From: a virus
Reading direction: 5' to 3' (one strand)
IMG/VR virus record: IMGVR_UViG_3300029309_000115
Coordinates: 1-37,732 of that record
Length of the DNA stretch: 37,732 nt
Shown here: piece after piece, positions 5,938 to 12,368 of the stretch
Layout of the letters: every line of letters starts with the position of its first letter
How positions within the stretch are numbered: the first letter of the stretch is position 1
The notes under the pieces: generated by a model
Told to the model about the DNA's origin: nothing
Database searches by the model: none
The model's input: only the letters and a program-made list of their open reading frames with translations
Program-made: the position numbers and the translations under genes

Positions 5938-7794
5938 ATGAAACTCTTAGATTTATTTTCTGGTATTGGTGGCTTTAGTTTAGGTGCAGAATATAATAAT
6001 ATAGAAACAATAGGATTTGTAGAAAAAGATGCATTTTGTCAAAAAGTATTACGAAAACATTGGCCTAACACACCAATCATTGGAGATATAAGAGATGTCA
6101 AAAGAGAAACCTTTGAGTCAGTTGACATTGTTTCCGGAGGATTCCCCTGTCAACCCTTCTCAGTCGCAGGAAAACGAAGAGGAACAGACGATGACCGCTA
6201 TCTCTGGGATGAAACTATTAGAGTCGTGTCCCTTTACAAACCCCGATGGTTTGTTGGCGAAAATGTTGACGGACTTGTTAACATCCAAAACGGCATGGTA
6301 CTCAGACAGGTGCAAACTGATTTGGAAAAAGAGGGTTTCCAAGTCCAATGTCTTGTTATTCCAGCTAGCGGCATCGGTGCATGGCACCAAAGAAAAAGAG
6401 TCTGGATTGTGGGCCACTCCCAACACGATGGATCATCTACCTCCCAGGAGCAAGGAGGGTACAATCAAACTTCAACAAGGCCACAGGAAGGGGAGAACTC
6501 GTCCATCAAATCTGAGGGAGCAAGTAGATCCAGAGACAATGGCAATGTATCGCACACCAACGACAATGGACTCGAAGGAAGACAGTTTGAAACACGCAAC
6601 GAAGATGATGCAAGGAAAGACAACGAGAGCCTCTGGAGAAAGAGTACAAATAACATTAGCAGATCAAGTGATGATAGAGGAAATAAAACGAAACCCAGAG
6701 TTGATGAAGACATATCAAGACCACACGATGGTAACAAGGAAAAACCTACCACCACCACAGATGTTTGTGAAGTATCTCAAGAGTCAAACGACAGTGGCAC
6801 AATTGAACAAGCAAGTAGAGATAAAGAAAACAACGATAGAACATTGGTTCAGAAAAGACAAATGTTTCAGTTATCCAAGTCCAGAGGATTGGGAGATGAT
6901 AAAACCTCATCTGAAAGAAATAAAATACGACAAGGAGATGACAACACTGTATCCCATCGAGTGGACTCCAACGATGTATCCAACACCCACGACTCAAGAC
7001 TCACGAATCGGCCCCAACAACATCAAGGGAAGTCAACACAGGAAAGAGAGGGGCAACCCAGCTCTAGCCGACAAAATTTTATTTCCAAGTCCAACAGCAA
7101 CGAATGTGAACACACCTCAACCAGACAGAGTAGAAAGAACAAAATCTGGAGGTTTTATTCTGAGGAAAAAGAACAAGCCTCATATGACCTATGGAGCAAG
7201 ACTTCAAGATGCGATGATGTATCTGGAGAACAAGAAGATGTATCCAACTCCCAACACCAACGATGGAGCAACGAATCCATCAGAGGACATAGAGAATTGG
7301 GAGAAAAGAGCAGAGAAAAAGAAAAAAGAGGGAATCAATCTGCATTACGCTCTACGACATGCAGTTCAGAAAGAGGAACAGATGAAGATGTATCCAACTC
7401 CTGTAGCGAAAGACAATTGCTCAGAGAGTCTGGAAAGTTGGGAGAGAAGAGCGAAGAAACACAAGGCTCAAGGGAAAACAATACCCAAGGCTTTGAGAAT
7501 ACAAGTGCAAGAGGAAAGCAAGATGTTTCCTACACCAACACAAAGAGATTACAAGGACACAACAGTAAGCCAAGGTTATCAGAGGAGGAACTCAGATTCA
7601 CTTCCGGTAAAGATGATGAAAAACAATACACCTGGTGGGAAACTCAATCCAACATTTGTGGAGTTCCTGATGGGGTATCCTATGGATTGGACAAAGGTAG
7701 AGTAGGTAGGATTAAGTCTTTGGGTAACTCAATAGTTCCCCAGATAGCTTATCAAATTTTTAAGTCAATTAAACAAGCAGAGGAGGTAAAATGA
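5938..7794 (+). CDS. dcm: C5-cytosine DNA methyltransferase
   Basis: Transfers a methyl group from SAM to cytosine C5 in DNA. Motif I DLFSGIGGFSLG (5-16), motif IV GGFPCQPFS with catalytic C71, motif VI ENV (108-110), motif VIII QRKRVWIV (151-158) and motif X SLGNSIVPQ (594-602) are all present. The protein is 618 residues, far longer than a standard Dcm (320-450). Residues from about 163 to 560 are Ser/Asn/Asp/Arg-rich and nearly free of hydrophobic residues, with degenerate VSNTxxxR repeats. This is an improbable globular target-recognition domain. The same stretch is open in the +1 frame as a more protein-like sequence (see 6095-7705). The mature enzyme could therefore be this frame alone, or a frameshifted composite. 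The last bases overlap the next start (ATGA). Confidence 0.85.
   Translation: MKLLDLFSGIGGFSLGAEYNNIETIGFVEKDAFCQKVLRKHWPNTPIIGDIRDVKRETFESVDIVSGGFPCQPFSVAGKRRGTDDDRYLWDETIRVVSLYKPRWFVGENVDGLVNIQNGMVLRQVQTDLEKEGFQVQCLVIPASGIGAWHQRKRVWIVGHSQHDGSSTSQEQGGYNQTSTRPQEGENSSIKSEGASRSRDNGNVSHTNDNGLEGRQFETRNEDDARKDNESLWRKSTNNISRSSDDRGNKTKPRVDEDISRPHDGNKEKPTTTTDVCEVSQESNDSGTIEQASRDKENNDRTLVQKRQMFQLSKSRGLGDDKTSSERNKIRQGDDNTVSHRVDSNDVSNTHDSRLTNRPQQHQGKSTQEREGQPSSSRQNFISKSNSNECEHTSTRQSRKNKIWRFYSEEKEQASYDLWSKTSRCDDVSGEQEDVSNSQHQRWSNESIRGHRELGEKSREKEKRGNQSALRSTTCSSERGTDEDVSNSCSERQLLRESGKLGEKSEETQGSRENNTQGFENTSARGKQDVSYTNTKRLQGHNSKPRLSEEELRFTSGKDDEKQYTWWETQSNICGVPDGVSYGLDKGRVGRIKSLGNSIVPQIAYQIFKSIKQAEEVK
6095..7705 (+). 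CDS. Second long reading frame inside the methyltransferase gene (Dcm C-terminal-like)
   Basis: 536 codons, wholly inside the methyltransferase gene in the +1 frame. GGAG lies 9 bases before the ATG. The central part is globular in composition. Residues 222-272 contain a helix-turn-helix-like KKTTIEHWFRKDKCFSYPS segment of a kind I associate with phage DNA methylases. Seven copies of a (M/L/W)-aromatic-x-(T/S)-P motif occur (106, 151, 294, 329, 382, 432, 477). The end carries KLNPTFVEFLMGYPMDW (516-532), which resembles the C-terminal region of a Dcm family that has it in frame with the catalytic motifs. It may be an independent overprinted protein, or the true target-recognition region reached by frameshifting. 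The first 100 residues could simply be a shadow of conserved Dcm motifs. Confidence 0.6.
   Translation: MSKEKPLSQLTLFPEDSPVNPSQSQENEEEQTMTAISGMKLLESCPFTNPDGLLAKMLTDLLTSKTAWYSDRCKLIWKKRVSKSNVLLFQLAASVHGTKEKESGLWATPNTMDHLPPRSKEGTIKLQQGHRKGRTRPSNLREQVDPETMAMYRTPTTMDSKEDSLKHATKMMQGKTTRASGERVQITLADQVMIEEIKRNPELMKTYQDHTMVTRKNLPPPQMFVKYLKSQTTVAQLNKQVEIKKTTIEHWFRKDKCFSYPSPEDWEMIKPHLKEIKYDKEMTTLYPIEWTPTMYPTPTTQDSRIGPNNIKGSQHRKERGNPALADKILFPSPTATNVNTPQPDRVERTKSGGFILRKKNKPHMTYGARLQDAMMYLENKKMYPTPNTNDGATNPSEDIENWEKRAEKKKKEGINLHYALRHAVQKEEQMKMYPTPVAKDNCSESLESWERRAKKHKAQGKTIPKALRIQVQEESKMFPTPTQRDYKDTTVSQGYQRRNSDSLPVKMMKNNTPGGKLNPTFVEFLMGYPMDWTKVE
7238..7522 (+). repeat. Tandem 45-50-codon repeat in the second methyltransferase frame
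   Basis: Two adjacent units (7238-7387 and 7388-7522) each begin with an M-Y-P-T-P motif and carry W-E-x-R-A-x-K followed by Lys-rich residues and V-Q-x-E. A third MFPTP motif follows at 7523. Similarity is easier to see in the +1 frame than in the dcm frame, where only LGEKS and VSN/VSY are shared. This suggests duplication of a unit that is meaningful in the +1 frame. Confidence 0.6.
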
Positions 7795-7967
7795 CTAAAA
7801 ATAAAAATATGATATGTGAAGAATGTAACGGTAATGGATATGTTCGCACAGATCAAAACAAACCAATAGCCGCAGATAACACACATATCTGTTCAGTATG
7901 TCAAGGCGAGGGAACAGTTGGTGATGCAATAAGGTTTGAGGACAATGAAGTACAATATTGGTGTTAG
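7791..7967 (+). CDS. DnaJ-type CxxCxGxG zinc-finger protein
   Basis: 58 residues with two CxxCxGxG motifs, CEECNGNG (9-16) and CSVCQGEG (34-41), about 25 residues apart. This is one complete zinc site of the DnaJ cysteine-rich type without J or substrate domains. AGAGGAGG lies just upstream of the ATG at 7791. The start overlaps the dcm stop, and the end overlaps the sulfotransferase start region. Likely zinc-binding; the partner is unknown. DnaJ-like fingers occur as free-standing or embedded modules in several marine phages. Confidence 0.8.
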   Translation: MTKNKNMICEECNGNGYVRTDQNKPIAADNTHICSVCQGEGTVGDAIRFEDNEVQYWC

Positions 7968-8676
7968 TGGCCTTCCTAATTTTTTAGTTGTAGGCACTCA
8001 AAAGGGTGGTACTACAAGTTTGTATCATCTGTTGCGTAGACATTCAGGAATGTTTCTTAGCACACCAAAAGAGACGCATTATTTTAGTAAAAACTATGAT
8101 AAACCTTTATCTTGGTATCAAGAACATTTTTTACAAGCACACCCTTCACAGTTGCGAGGTGAAGTAACACCTTTTTACCTATTTCATAAACACGCACCAG
8201 AAAGAATATATGATAATGTACCCAATGCACGGCTCATTGTCCTCTTACGAGATCCTGTGGAGCGAGCTATCTCACAGTATTTTCACGCAAAAAATAAAGG
8301 TTACGAGACTTTAGGTATTGAAGATGCTTTTGCTGCAGAACCACATAGAATAAATCGATCTGACTACAGCTACCAAAAACATTCTTATTTAAGTAGAAGT
8401 AGATACGATGAGCAATTAAAAAGATATAAGAAATTCTTTTCTGATAAACAAATTTTAATTATGCGAAGTGAAGATTTGTTTACAGATACATTAAATTGTT
8501 GGAAGAAATTGTTGCATTTTATTGGTGTAAGTCCTATTGACTTACCTTGTCCTTTGCCTTTTTATAACAAAGGTAAAAAAGACACAGTGCCAAAAACATT
8601 ATGTAACAAACTAAAAGACGAGTTGATTAATACTTATAATTGGCTTGAAGATAAATATAAAATAAATTGGAGTTAA
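7945..8676 (+). CDS. Sulfotransferase (heparan sulfate/NodH-like, Sulfotransfer_1 type)
   Basis: Predicted to move sulfate from PAPS to a sugar or other hydroxyl/amine acceptor. The PAPS 5'-phosphosulfate loop is VGTQKGGTTSLYHLL (K20), followed by PKETHYF (41-47). The 3'-phosphate strand is RLIVLLRDPVERAISQYFH (R102, S110). The 243-residue length is normal for a single-domain enzyme. I place the start at ATG 7945 with GAGG 3 bases before it; a TTG at 7936 is in frame but has no usable ribosome site. It is cytosolic, with no signal peptide. It is followed by a DUF2061 membrane protein and an oxygenase, forming a small modification cassette. The acceptor is unknown. Confidence 0.9.
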   Translation: MKYNIGVSGLPNFLVVGTQKGGTTSLYHLLRRHSGMFLSTPKETHYFSKNYDKPLSWYQEHFLQAHPSQLRGEVTPFYLFHKHAPERIYDNVPNARLIVLLRDPVERAISQYFHAKNKGYETLGIEDAFAAEPHRINRSDYSYQKHSYLSRSRYDEQLKRYKKFFSDKQILIMRSEDLFTDTLNCWKKLLHFIGVSPIDLPCPLPFYNKGKKDTVPKTLCNKLKDELINTYNWLEDKYKINWS

Positions 8677-8678
8677 TT

Positions 8679-8900
8679 ATGACTGAATTTCAACAAGGCA
8701 TATTCAAACTAGTAGCAACAACATCGTTAGGTAGAGCAATTGTTTACACTTTAGGACACATTATAATATCAATGTGTGTTGTGTATTCTCTTACAGGTGC
8801 TTCTATTTTTGAGGCAGGTTTAGTAGCTGTTATTGAACCACTCATAAATGGTTGTTGGTATTTAATATTGGACAAGTTTTTTGTAAAGTTCAATGATTAA
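8679..8900 (+). CDS. DUF2061-like small membrane protein
   Basis: 73 residues with two hydrophobic segments (about 21-40 and 42-62), a T-S-x-G-R-A-I-V-Y-T-L-G entry, LTGAS in the turn and a VIEPLINGCWYLILDKFF second half. This matches the DUF2061 layout (two membrane helices with an acidic residue and Tyr before the C-terminal helix). GGAG lies 6 bases before ATG 8679, which favours it over the TTG at 8667. It sits between a sulfotransferase and an oxygenase; its function is unknown. Confidence 0.7.
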   Translation: MTEFQQGIFKLVATTSLGRAIVYTLGHIIISMCVVYSLTGASIFEAGLVAVIEPLINGCWYLILDKFFVKFND

Positions 8901-9408
8901 TAAGGTAGAAACAGAAATACCTTTTACTACTAATAACAGAATAATAGATTTGTTATACTTATCTACATCTTGGGGATTTGGTAGTGATGTTGGTTTGTCA
9001 AAAAGCAAAAATAAAATGGATAGTGGTTTTGTTGTTACTTCTTTTAGTGACGGCAACCCCTCATTTCAAATAGACAGTTTGAATATTTATGCAAACGTAA
9101 TATTAGATGCAATAAGTCATAATGCATTTTTAAAATACAACAGAGTGAGAAGAGTGTATTGGAATTGGTATCATTCAAACAGTCAAACTGAATTTCATCA
9201 AGATAATGTAGCCGACAATCAAGTATCAATAATATATAATTTACACGACAATGATGGAGGCACTGAGTTTCAGATAGGCGATAAGATAGAATTTTTTAAA
9301 TCAGAACCTTCACAAGCTCTGATATTTCCAAGTAAAATTTTTCATAGAGGTATAGCACCGAAAGAAAAATGTAATAGATTTTGTTTAAATATACTTACAG
9401 AGATATAA
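8893..9408 (+). CDS. 2-oxoglutarate/Fe(II)-dependent oxygenase
   Basis: 171 residues with the double-stranded beta-helix signature. FHQDN supplies H102 and D104, FHRGIAP supplies H151, and R162 is placed to bind 2-oxoglutarate. The acidic strand GGTEFQIGDK and LIFPSKIFH are typical of the core. Members hydroxylate proteins, nucleobases or small molecules. This one could act on the same target as the neighbouring sulfotransferase, but that is inference. It overlaps the preceding gene by 8 bases. Confidence 0.8.
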   Translation: MINKVETEIPFTTNNRIIDLLYLSTSWGFGSDVGLSKSKNKMDSGFVVTSFSDGNPSFQIDSLNIYANVILDAISHNAFLKYNRVRRVYWNWYHSNSQTEFHQDNVADNQVSIIYNLHDNDGGTEFQIGDKIEFFKSEPSQALIFPSKIFHRGIAPKEKCNRFCLNILTEI

Positions 9409-9413
9409 AAAAT

Positions 9414-9542
9414 ATGGATACAGAAGAAAAAATTTTATTAGCTTGTATAAAAAACACAGCTTATCCCGTTGAAAGATTAACTGCAAAGTATGGTTACACT
9501 ATGCTTGACTTACAGAAAATTAAAAATGCCTCGTCCAAATAA
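9414..9542 (+). CDS. Hypothetical 42-residue protein
   Basis: A short acidic-to-basic helical sequence starting MDTEEKILLACIKNTAYPVERL, with a possible small helix-turn-helix (AYPVERLTAKYG then MLDLQKIK). There is only a weak ribosome site. It fills the gap between the oxygenase and the ribbon-helix-helix gene and overlaps the latter's start by 17 bases. Plausible but unproven. Confidence 0.45.
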   Translation: MDTEEKILLACIKNTAYPVERLTAKYGYTMLDLQKIKNASSK

Positions 9543-9696
9543 ATTAAAAGTACCTTACACAACTTTCAATATTGTTTTACCAATCAAGACAAAAGAAATA
9601 TTATCTAAACTAGCTCATCAAAGAAGTAGAGAGCAAGGTATTCAAGTTTCTATTTCTGACATAATAAGGGAGAGCATCAATGCCAAGATATTATAA
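9526..9696 (+). CDS. Ribbon-helix-helix DNA-binding protein
   Basis: 56 residues beginning MPRPNKLKVPYTTFN. A beta strand (TTFNIVLP), helix 1 (KTKEILSKLAHQRSREQG) and helix 2 opening VSISDIIRESI reproduce the CopG/Arc ribbon-helix-helix order. It probably dimerises and binds operator DNA. ATG 9526 is preferred because upstream residues from 9490 do not fit the fold. It is followed, with overlap, by an HNH nuclease gene. Confidence 0.7.
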   Translation: MPRPNKLKVPYTTFNIVLPIKTKEILSKLAHQRSREQGIQVSISDIIRESINAKIL

Positions 9697-10048
9697 ATCT
9701 GCCAATCAACATAGTAGTGTTTCATCAAAAGAGCTTTTTGTAAAAGATTCGAAGTATAGGAATAGACATAGATTAAAGACAAGAGTCATCAAAACTGGCC
9801 AAGTACCTTATGAGTGTTTTAAGTGTAAAAATCCTGGTGAATGGCAAGGAAAAAAATTAACACTTGTGCTTGACCACATAAATGGTGTAAAACTAGATCA
9901 TAGGCTATCGAATCTCAGATTTGTTTGTCCGAATTGCGATAGTCAGCTTCCAACGTACAAGAGTAGAAACATAAAGTATCAAAAGGACAAAACAGAGCGT
10001 TTCAATCTTTCAGGTTACGATCCAAACATATATAAAAGCAACGAGTGA
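9680..10048 (+). CDS. HNH endonuclease
   Basis: 122 residues. Zinc-ribbon cysteines C46/C49 and C83/C86 flank LDHINGVKLDHRLSNLRFVC, the HNH core (H66, N68, D73, N78). SQLPTYKSRN after the second Cys pair is typical of small phage HNH enzymes. AAGGGAG is 7 bases before the ATG. It could be a free-standing homing-type nuclease or could assist packaging (HNH proteins often work with terminase); it lies 1.5 kb upstream of the small terminase. DNA cleavage is family knowledge, not shown here. Confidence 0.88.
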   Translation: MPRYYKSANQHSSVSSKELFVKDSKYRNRHRLKTRVIKTGQVPYECFKCKNPGEWQGKKLTLVLDHINGVKLDHRLSNLRFVCPNCDSQLPTYKSRNIKYQKDKTERFNLSGYDPNIYKSNE

Positions 10049-10091
10049 CACGAACCACGACCCAAGAACCTAAATTTTACTTGGAGTTGTT

Positions 10092-10316
10092 ATGGATAAA
10101 AAAGAAAAATTAACAAAATTACTTAATTTGTTGTCGTTTAAACTCAAACATAAGGATTATGTCGCGGCATTTAGTTTAATTTACGATCTAAAGTTAGGTA
10201 ATATGTCAAAAGAACAAACCATTGAAATATTTAAAGAAGTCGCTCAATTTGAGCACGAGTTTCAGAATTATAAAAAATTCTCTGTCATACAAGGTAGCAA
10301 AAAAGATGAAGACTAG
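10092..10316 (+). CDS. Hypothetical helical protein
   Basis: 74 residues, not recognised. Lys-rich and helical throughout (KLTKLLNLLSFKLKHKDYV; YDLKLGNMSKEQTIEIF), possibly a helical hairpin. TTGGAG precedes the ATG. The stop overlaps the next start by 11 bases. Confidence 0.6.
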   Translation: MDKKEKLTKLLNLLSFKLKHKDYVAAFSLIYDLKLGNMSKEQTIEIFKEVAQFEHEFQNYKKFSVIQGSKKDED

Positions 10317-10554
10317 TTACACTGAAAGTATGAAGAAAAAAATTGACCTAAATGACCTTTTTGACTTTGATATAAGCGAAGATGAACCTTTAGTATTGAA
10401 TGTCGAAGAGATGGACTTTGAGGAAAGAAATTTATTGTTTGATAAATTATATCAAGACTACATCATTCTTCTTGGAGAAAAGAAACCTATAACGAGAGTA
10501 ATTAATAACTATAAAAGATTATTGAAAGAAATATCTGTTAACTATTTCAACTGA
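10306..10554 (+). CDS. Hypothetical acidic protein
   Basis: 82 residues from the ATG at 10306. The middle is very acidic (DLFDFDISEDEPLV, EEMDFEERNL), with a helical basic C-terminus. No domain is recognised. It overlaps the preceding gene and shares TGATG with the following one, consistent with a three-gene operon (10092-11021). A start at 10330 is possible. Confidence 0.55.
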   Translation: MKTSYTESMKKKIDLNDLFDFDISEDEPLVLNVEEMDFEERNLLFDKLYQDYIILLGEKKPITRVINNYKRLLKEISVNYFN

Positions 10555-11021
10555 TGGTAGCATCTCCAGACTTACTAAGAAAAATTGGACTCAAGTTTGC
10601 TCGTTCTGTACTCGATAAAAATTTAGATCCAGAACAAAAACTTTGGCGAGAGGTTGTTGTCAATGCCTTCGATGAAACATTGATATCAAGCTCAGACCGC
10701 AAACCATCGCTTATAAAAATATCTGCTCATAACTGGCTACTCAGTGAATCTGATGATTTTAGAAAAGTATGTGAGTGGGGTACTCTCGACCCAGAAGATA
10801 TGAGAGAGTGCTACAAAAGAGCCTTGATGCGAAAAACTATTACCTTCACACAACGACAAGTAGCCTGGAAAAAATATGATACTTTATACAGAGATATGAT
10901 TCGTGAACCATTAAAAGAGATGAAAAGAATGAAAAGAAGAAAAGTTGATAGATATCGTGACGAAATTAAACAAGTGCCTACTTCCTTAATCTCAACCATT
11001 GTTTTATCAATCCTTGTTTAG
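10554..11021 (+). CDS. Conserved phage protein of unknown function
   Basis: 155 residues. The N-terminal half has LDPEQKLWREVVVNAFDET, a Trp/Leu stretch AHNWLLSESDDFRKVCEW and then LDPEDMRECYKRAL. This is a layout I know from small phage proteins (L-W-x-x-V-I, then D-F-x-x-V-C-x-x-x-x-L-D-P) with no assigned role. The C-terminus is highly basic (KEMKRMKRRKVDRYRDEIK). Its 3' end overlaps the convergent minus-strand membrane gene by about 44 bases. Confidence 0.65.
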   Translation: MVASPDLLRKIGLKFARSVLDKNLDPEQKLWREVVVNAFDETLISSSDRKPSLIKISAHNWLLSESDDFRKVCEWGTLDPEDMRECYKRALMRKTITFTQRQVAWKKYDTLYRDMIREPLKEMKRMKRRKVDRYRDEIKQVPTSLISTIVLSILV

Positions 11022-11229
11022 TATCCATCTTCTTAATGTTGCGTATATGAACTATAATCATAGCTATACATAATGCCATCATAGACCAAGAACCACTGAC
11101 CACGACCCACGAAACCCAGATTATTTGTGAAAACAGACCAAAAATAGGTGCATACCAAGATTTGTTACCATAAATCATAATTGATGCTATTGCTGACAAG
11201 CTGGCTAGAATCTCAAATAAAAGTAACAT
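10978..11229 (-). CDS. Small three-helix membrane protein
   Basis: 83 residues from ATG 11229. Three hydrophobic segments are separated by GNKSWYAPIFGL and SGSWSMM, with a basic C-terminal tail (RNIKKMDTKQGLIKQWLRLRK). The spacing is loosely like one half of PnuC-type transporters and of small membrane proteins in other marine phages. No ribosome site is evident at 11229 or at the alternative start 11247, and a perfect hairpin (11237-11273) covers the upstream region. It is convergent with and overlaps the preceding plus-strand gene. Confidence 0.55.
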   Translation of the reverse strand: MLLLFEILASLSAIASIMIYGNKSWYAPIFGLFSQIIWVSWVVVSGSWSMMALCIAMIIVHIRNIKKMDTKQGLIKQWLRLRK

Positions 11230-11236
11230 AATAGAA

Positions 11237-11273
11237 AAATAGCACATAAATCATATAAATCTATGTGCTATTT
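11237..11273. repeat. Perfect 12-bp inverted repeat (hairpin)
   Basis: AAATAGCACATA (11237-11248) and its exact complement TATGTGCTATTT (11262-11273) enclose a 13-base loop that contains AATCATAT. It overlaps the 5' end of the minus-strand membrane gene and precedes a TATAAACGAAAGG leader. There is no U-run on either side, so an operator or RNA leader structure is more likely than a terminator. Confidence 0.7.
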
Positions 11274-11597
11274 GAACATATAAACGAAAGGAAGAGGAAT
11301 TATCCTCTTACATCATATTTATAACATTTCTGTCATTTAACTACAAGATATATCTTTTTCTATTTTACTATAAAGAGCTTCCTTACAAATAAAAATAAAA
11401 ATAAAAAGGTAAAATAGAGTAATATTTTGGGAAAACCAGGAAAACAAGCAGAAAACAAGGAAAAAAGACAAAAAGTTTTAGGAAAGTTTTAGGAAAAATT
11501 CCTAAAGTTTAGGAAAAAAGTAAAATCTTGAGGCTAATTATGCAATTTTTTTTTATTTTTTTTATTTCTAGTAAACTATATTATGATATTATAAATT
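11248..11597. other. 350-base non-coding region before the terminase small subunit
   Basis: No gene seen. From left to right it holds the right arm of the 12-bp hairpin, then a leader-like TATAAACGAAAGG (11279-11291) whose ribosome site leads to no ORF. Next come a short hairpin AAGAGGA/TCCTCTT, a purine-rich stretch with repeated GGAAAAC/GAAAAC, the 11-bp tandem repeats at 11475-11516, and two long T-tracts (11546-11567). Repeats, strand-biased purines and T-tracts next to terS suggest a replication origin or packaging site; this is inference. Confidence 0.5.
11475..11516 (+). repeat. 11-bp tandem repeats with an inverted copy (iteron-like)
   Basis: GTTTTAGGAAA occurs twice in direct tandem (11475-11485, 11486-11496). 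An inverted TTCCTAAA (11499-11506) and a third direct copy lacking one T (11507-11516) follow. The second copy and the inverted copy form an 8-bp stem with a 2-3 base loop. The 11-bp period places copies on one DNA face, as in protein-binding arrays. Confidence 0.75.
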
Positions 11598-12116
11598 ATG
11601 CCAAAACCAAAAAAACATTTAATTCCAACTGATAAATTGCAAGAACAACAAAAAAAGTTTGTTGATATTATGGTTGAGAATTGGGGAAACATATCAAAAG
11701 TCGATGCGGCGATCAAAGCTGGCTATAAATCTGAAGGCAAAAGTGGGAAACCATATGACCAAGCGAGTAGATTATTGAACCCAGACTTAAATCCTCATAT
11801 TTGCAGATATTTAGAAAAACGACTGTCTGAAGAACAAGAAAAGTATGAAAAAGATAAATTAAGAAGATATAAAACTTTTGAAAGATTAAGAAATGGTGCA
11901 GAGATGAAAGGTCAATATACAGGAGCTATAAATGCAGAGTTTCGTGCAGGACAAATGGCAGGAATGTTTGTTGATAAGAAAGAAATTACTCATAATACTT
12001 TAGAAGGTATGAGTAGAGAACAACTTGAGGAAAGGTTGCAGCAACTTGAGAAAAAGATTGGGGATTCATCTGCAATCATAGATGTAACCCCTAATCATAT
12101 CAAAGAAGTCACCTAA
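11598..12116 (+). CDS. terS: Terminase small subunit
   Basis: 172 residues. The N-terminal DNA-binding part (LQEQQKKFVDIMVENWG, VDAAIKAGYKSEGKSG, then ASRLLNPDLNPHI) follows the small terminase pattern Q-x-x-F-V ... AAxxAGY ... LLxxP. The C-terminal helix GMSREQLEERLQQLEKKIG suits oligomerisation. It recognises phage DNA and recruits the large subunit. Unusually, the large subunit gene is 5 kb downstream with an island between. The last codons contain CCTAATCATATC, one of the repeated motifs of the island. No clear ribosome site is seen. Confidence 0.85.
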   Translation: MPKPKKHLIPTDKLQEQQKKFVDIMVENWGNISKVDAAIKAGYKSEGKSGKPYDQASRLLNPDLNPHICRYLEKRLSEEQEKYEKDKLRRYKTFERLRNGAEMKGQYTGAINAEFRAGQMAGMFVDKKEITHNTLEGMSREQLEERLQQLEKKIGDSSAIIDVTPNHIKEVT

Positions 12117-12147
12117 TCATATCTATTTCAATTGTTCAAAATAAAAA

Positions 12148-12167
12148 ATGATTAGGCCAATAATCAT
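12148..12167. terminator. Weak terminator-like hairpin between terS and the minus-strand operon
   Basis: ATGATTA (12148-12154) pairs with TAATCAT (12161-12167) around GGCCAA. It is AT-only and lacks a good U-run, so termination would be weak. It lies in the only gap between two convergent transcription units, and the arms are themselves copies of the island motif AATCAT. Confidence 0.4.
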
Positions 12168-12187
12168 ATATAATAAAATTAATTCCA

Positions 12188-12367
12188 TTATTTTTCTTCG
12201 TAAATTTTTTCTATTTGACAAATATCTAAATATTTCTCTTTTAAAAAAGCATCTATTTTCACAATTAAATCTCGCAAATCAGAAGCTTGTAAATCATAAA
12301 TATGTAAGGTTTGACCAAAATTTGTATCTCTGTGATAACGAAGTGTGAATTTTCTTTTTTTAGTCAT
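12188..12367 (-). CDS. Hypothetical small protein (MTKK family)
   Basis: 59 residues starting MTKKRKFTLRYHRDTNFG, not recognised; a mixed strand/helix protein. AAGGGGG is 7 bases before ATG 12367. It is the last gene of the minus-strand operon (13930 to 12188). The MTKK start and strand pattern resemble the gene upstream, so the two may be diverged duplicates. Confidence 0.6.
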   Translation of the reverse strand: MTKKRKFTLRYHRDTNFGQTLHIYDLQASDLRDLIVKIDAFLKEKYLDICQIEKIYEEK

Positions 12368-12368
12368 T

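Noticed and set aside
6160-6997. Minus-strand open frames opposite the methyltransferase gene
   Set aside because: They follow from the unusual composition of the dual-frame region, have no ribosome sites and no recognisable domains.
10055-11109. CCACGACCCA present at 10055 and 11100
   Set aside because: Only two copies without other shared context; not enough to propose attachment sites, and no integrase is present.
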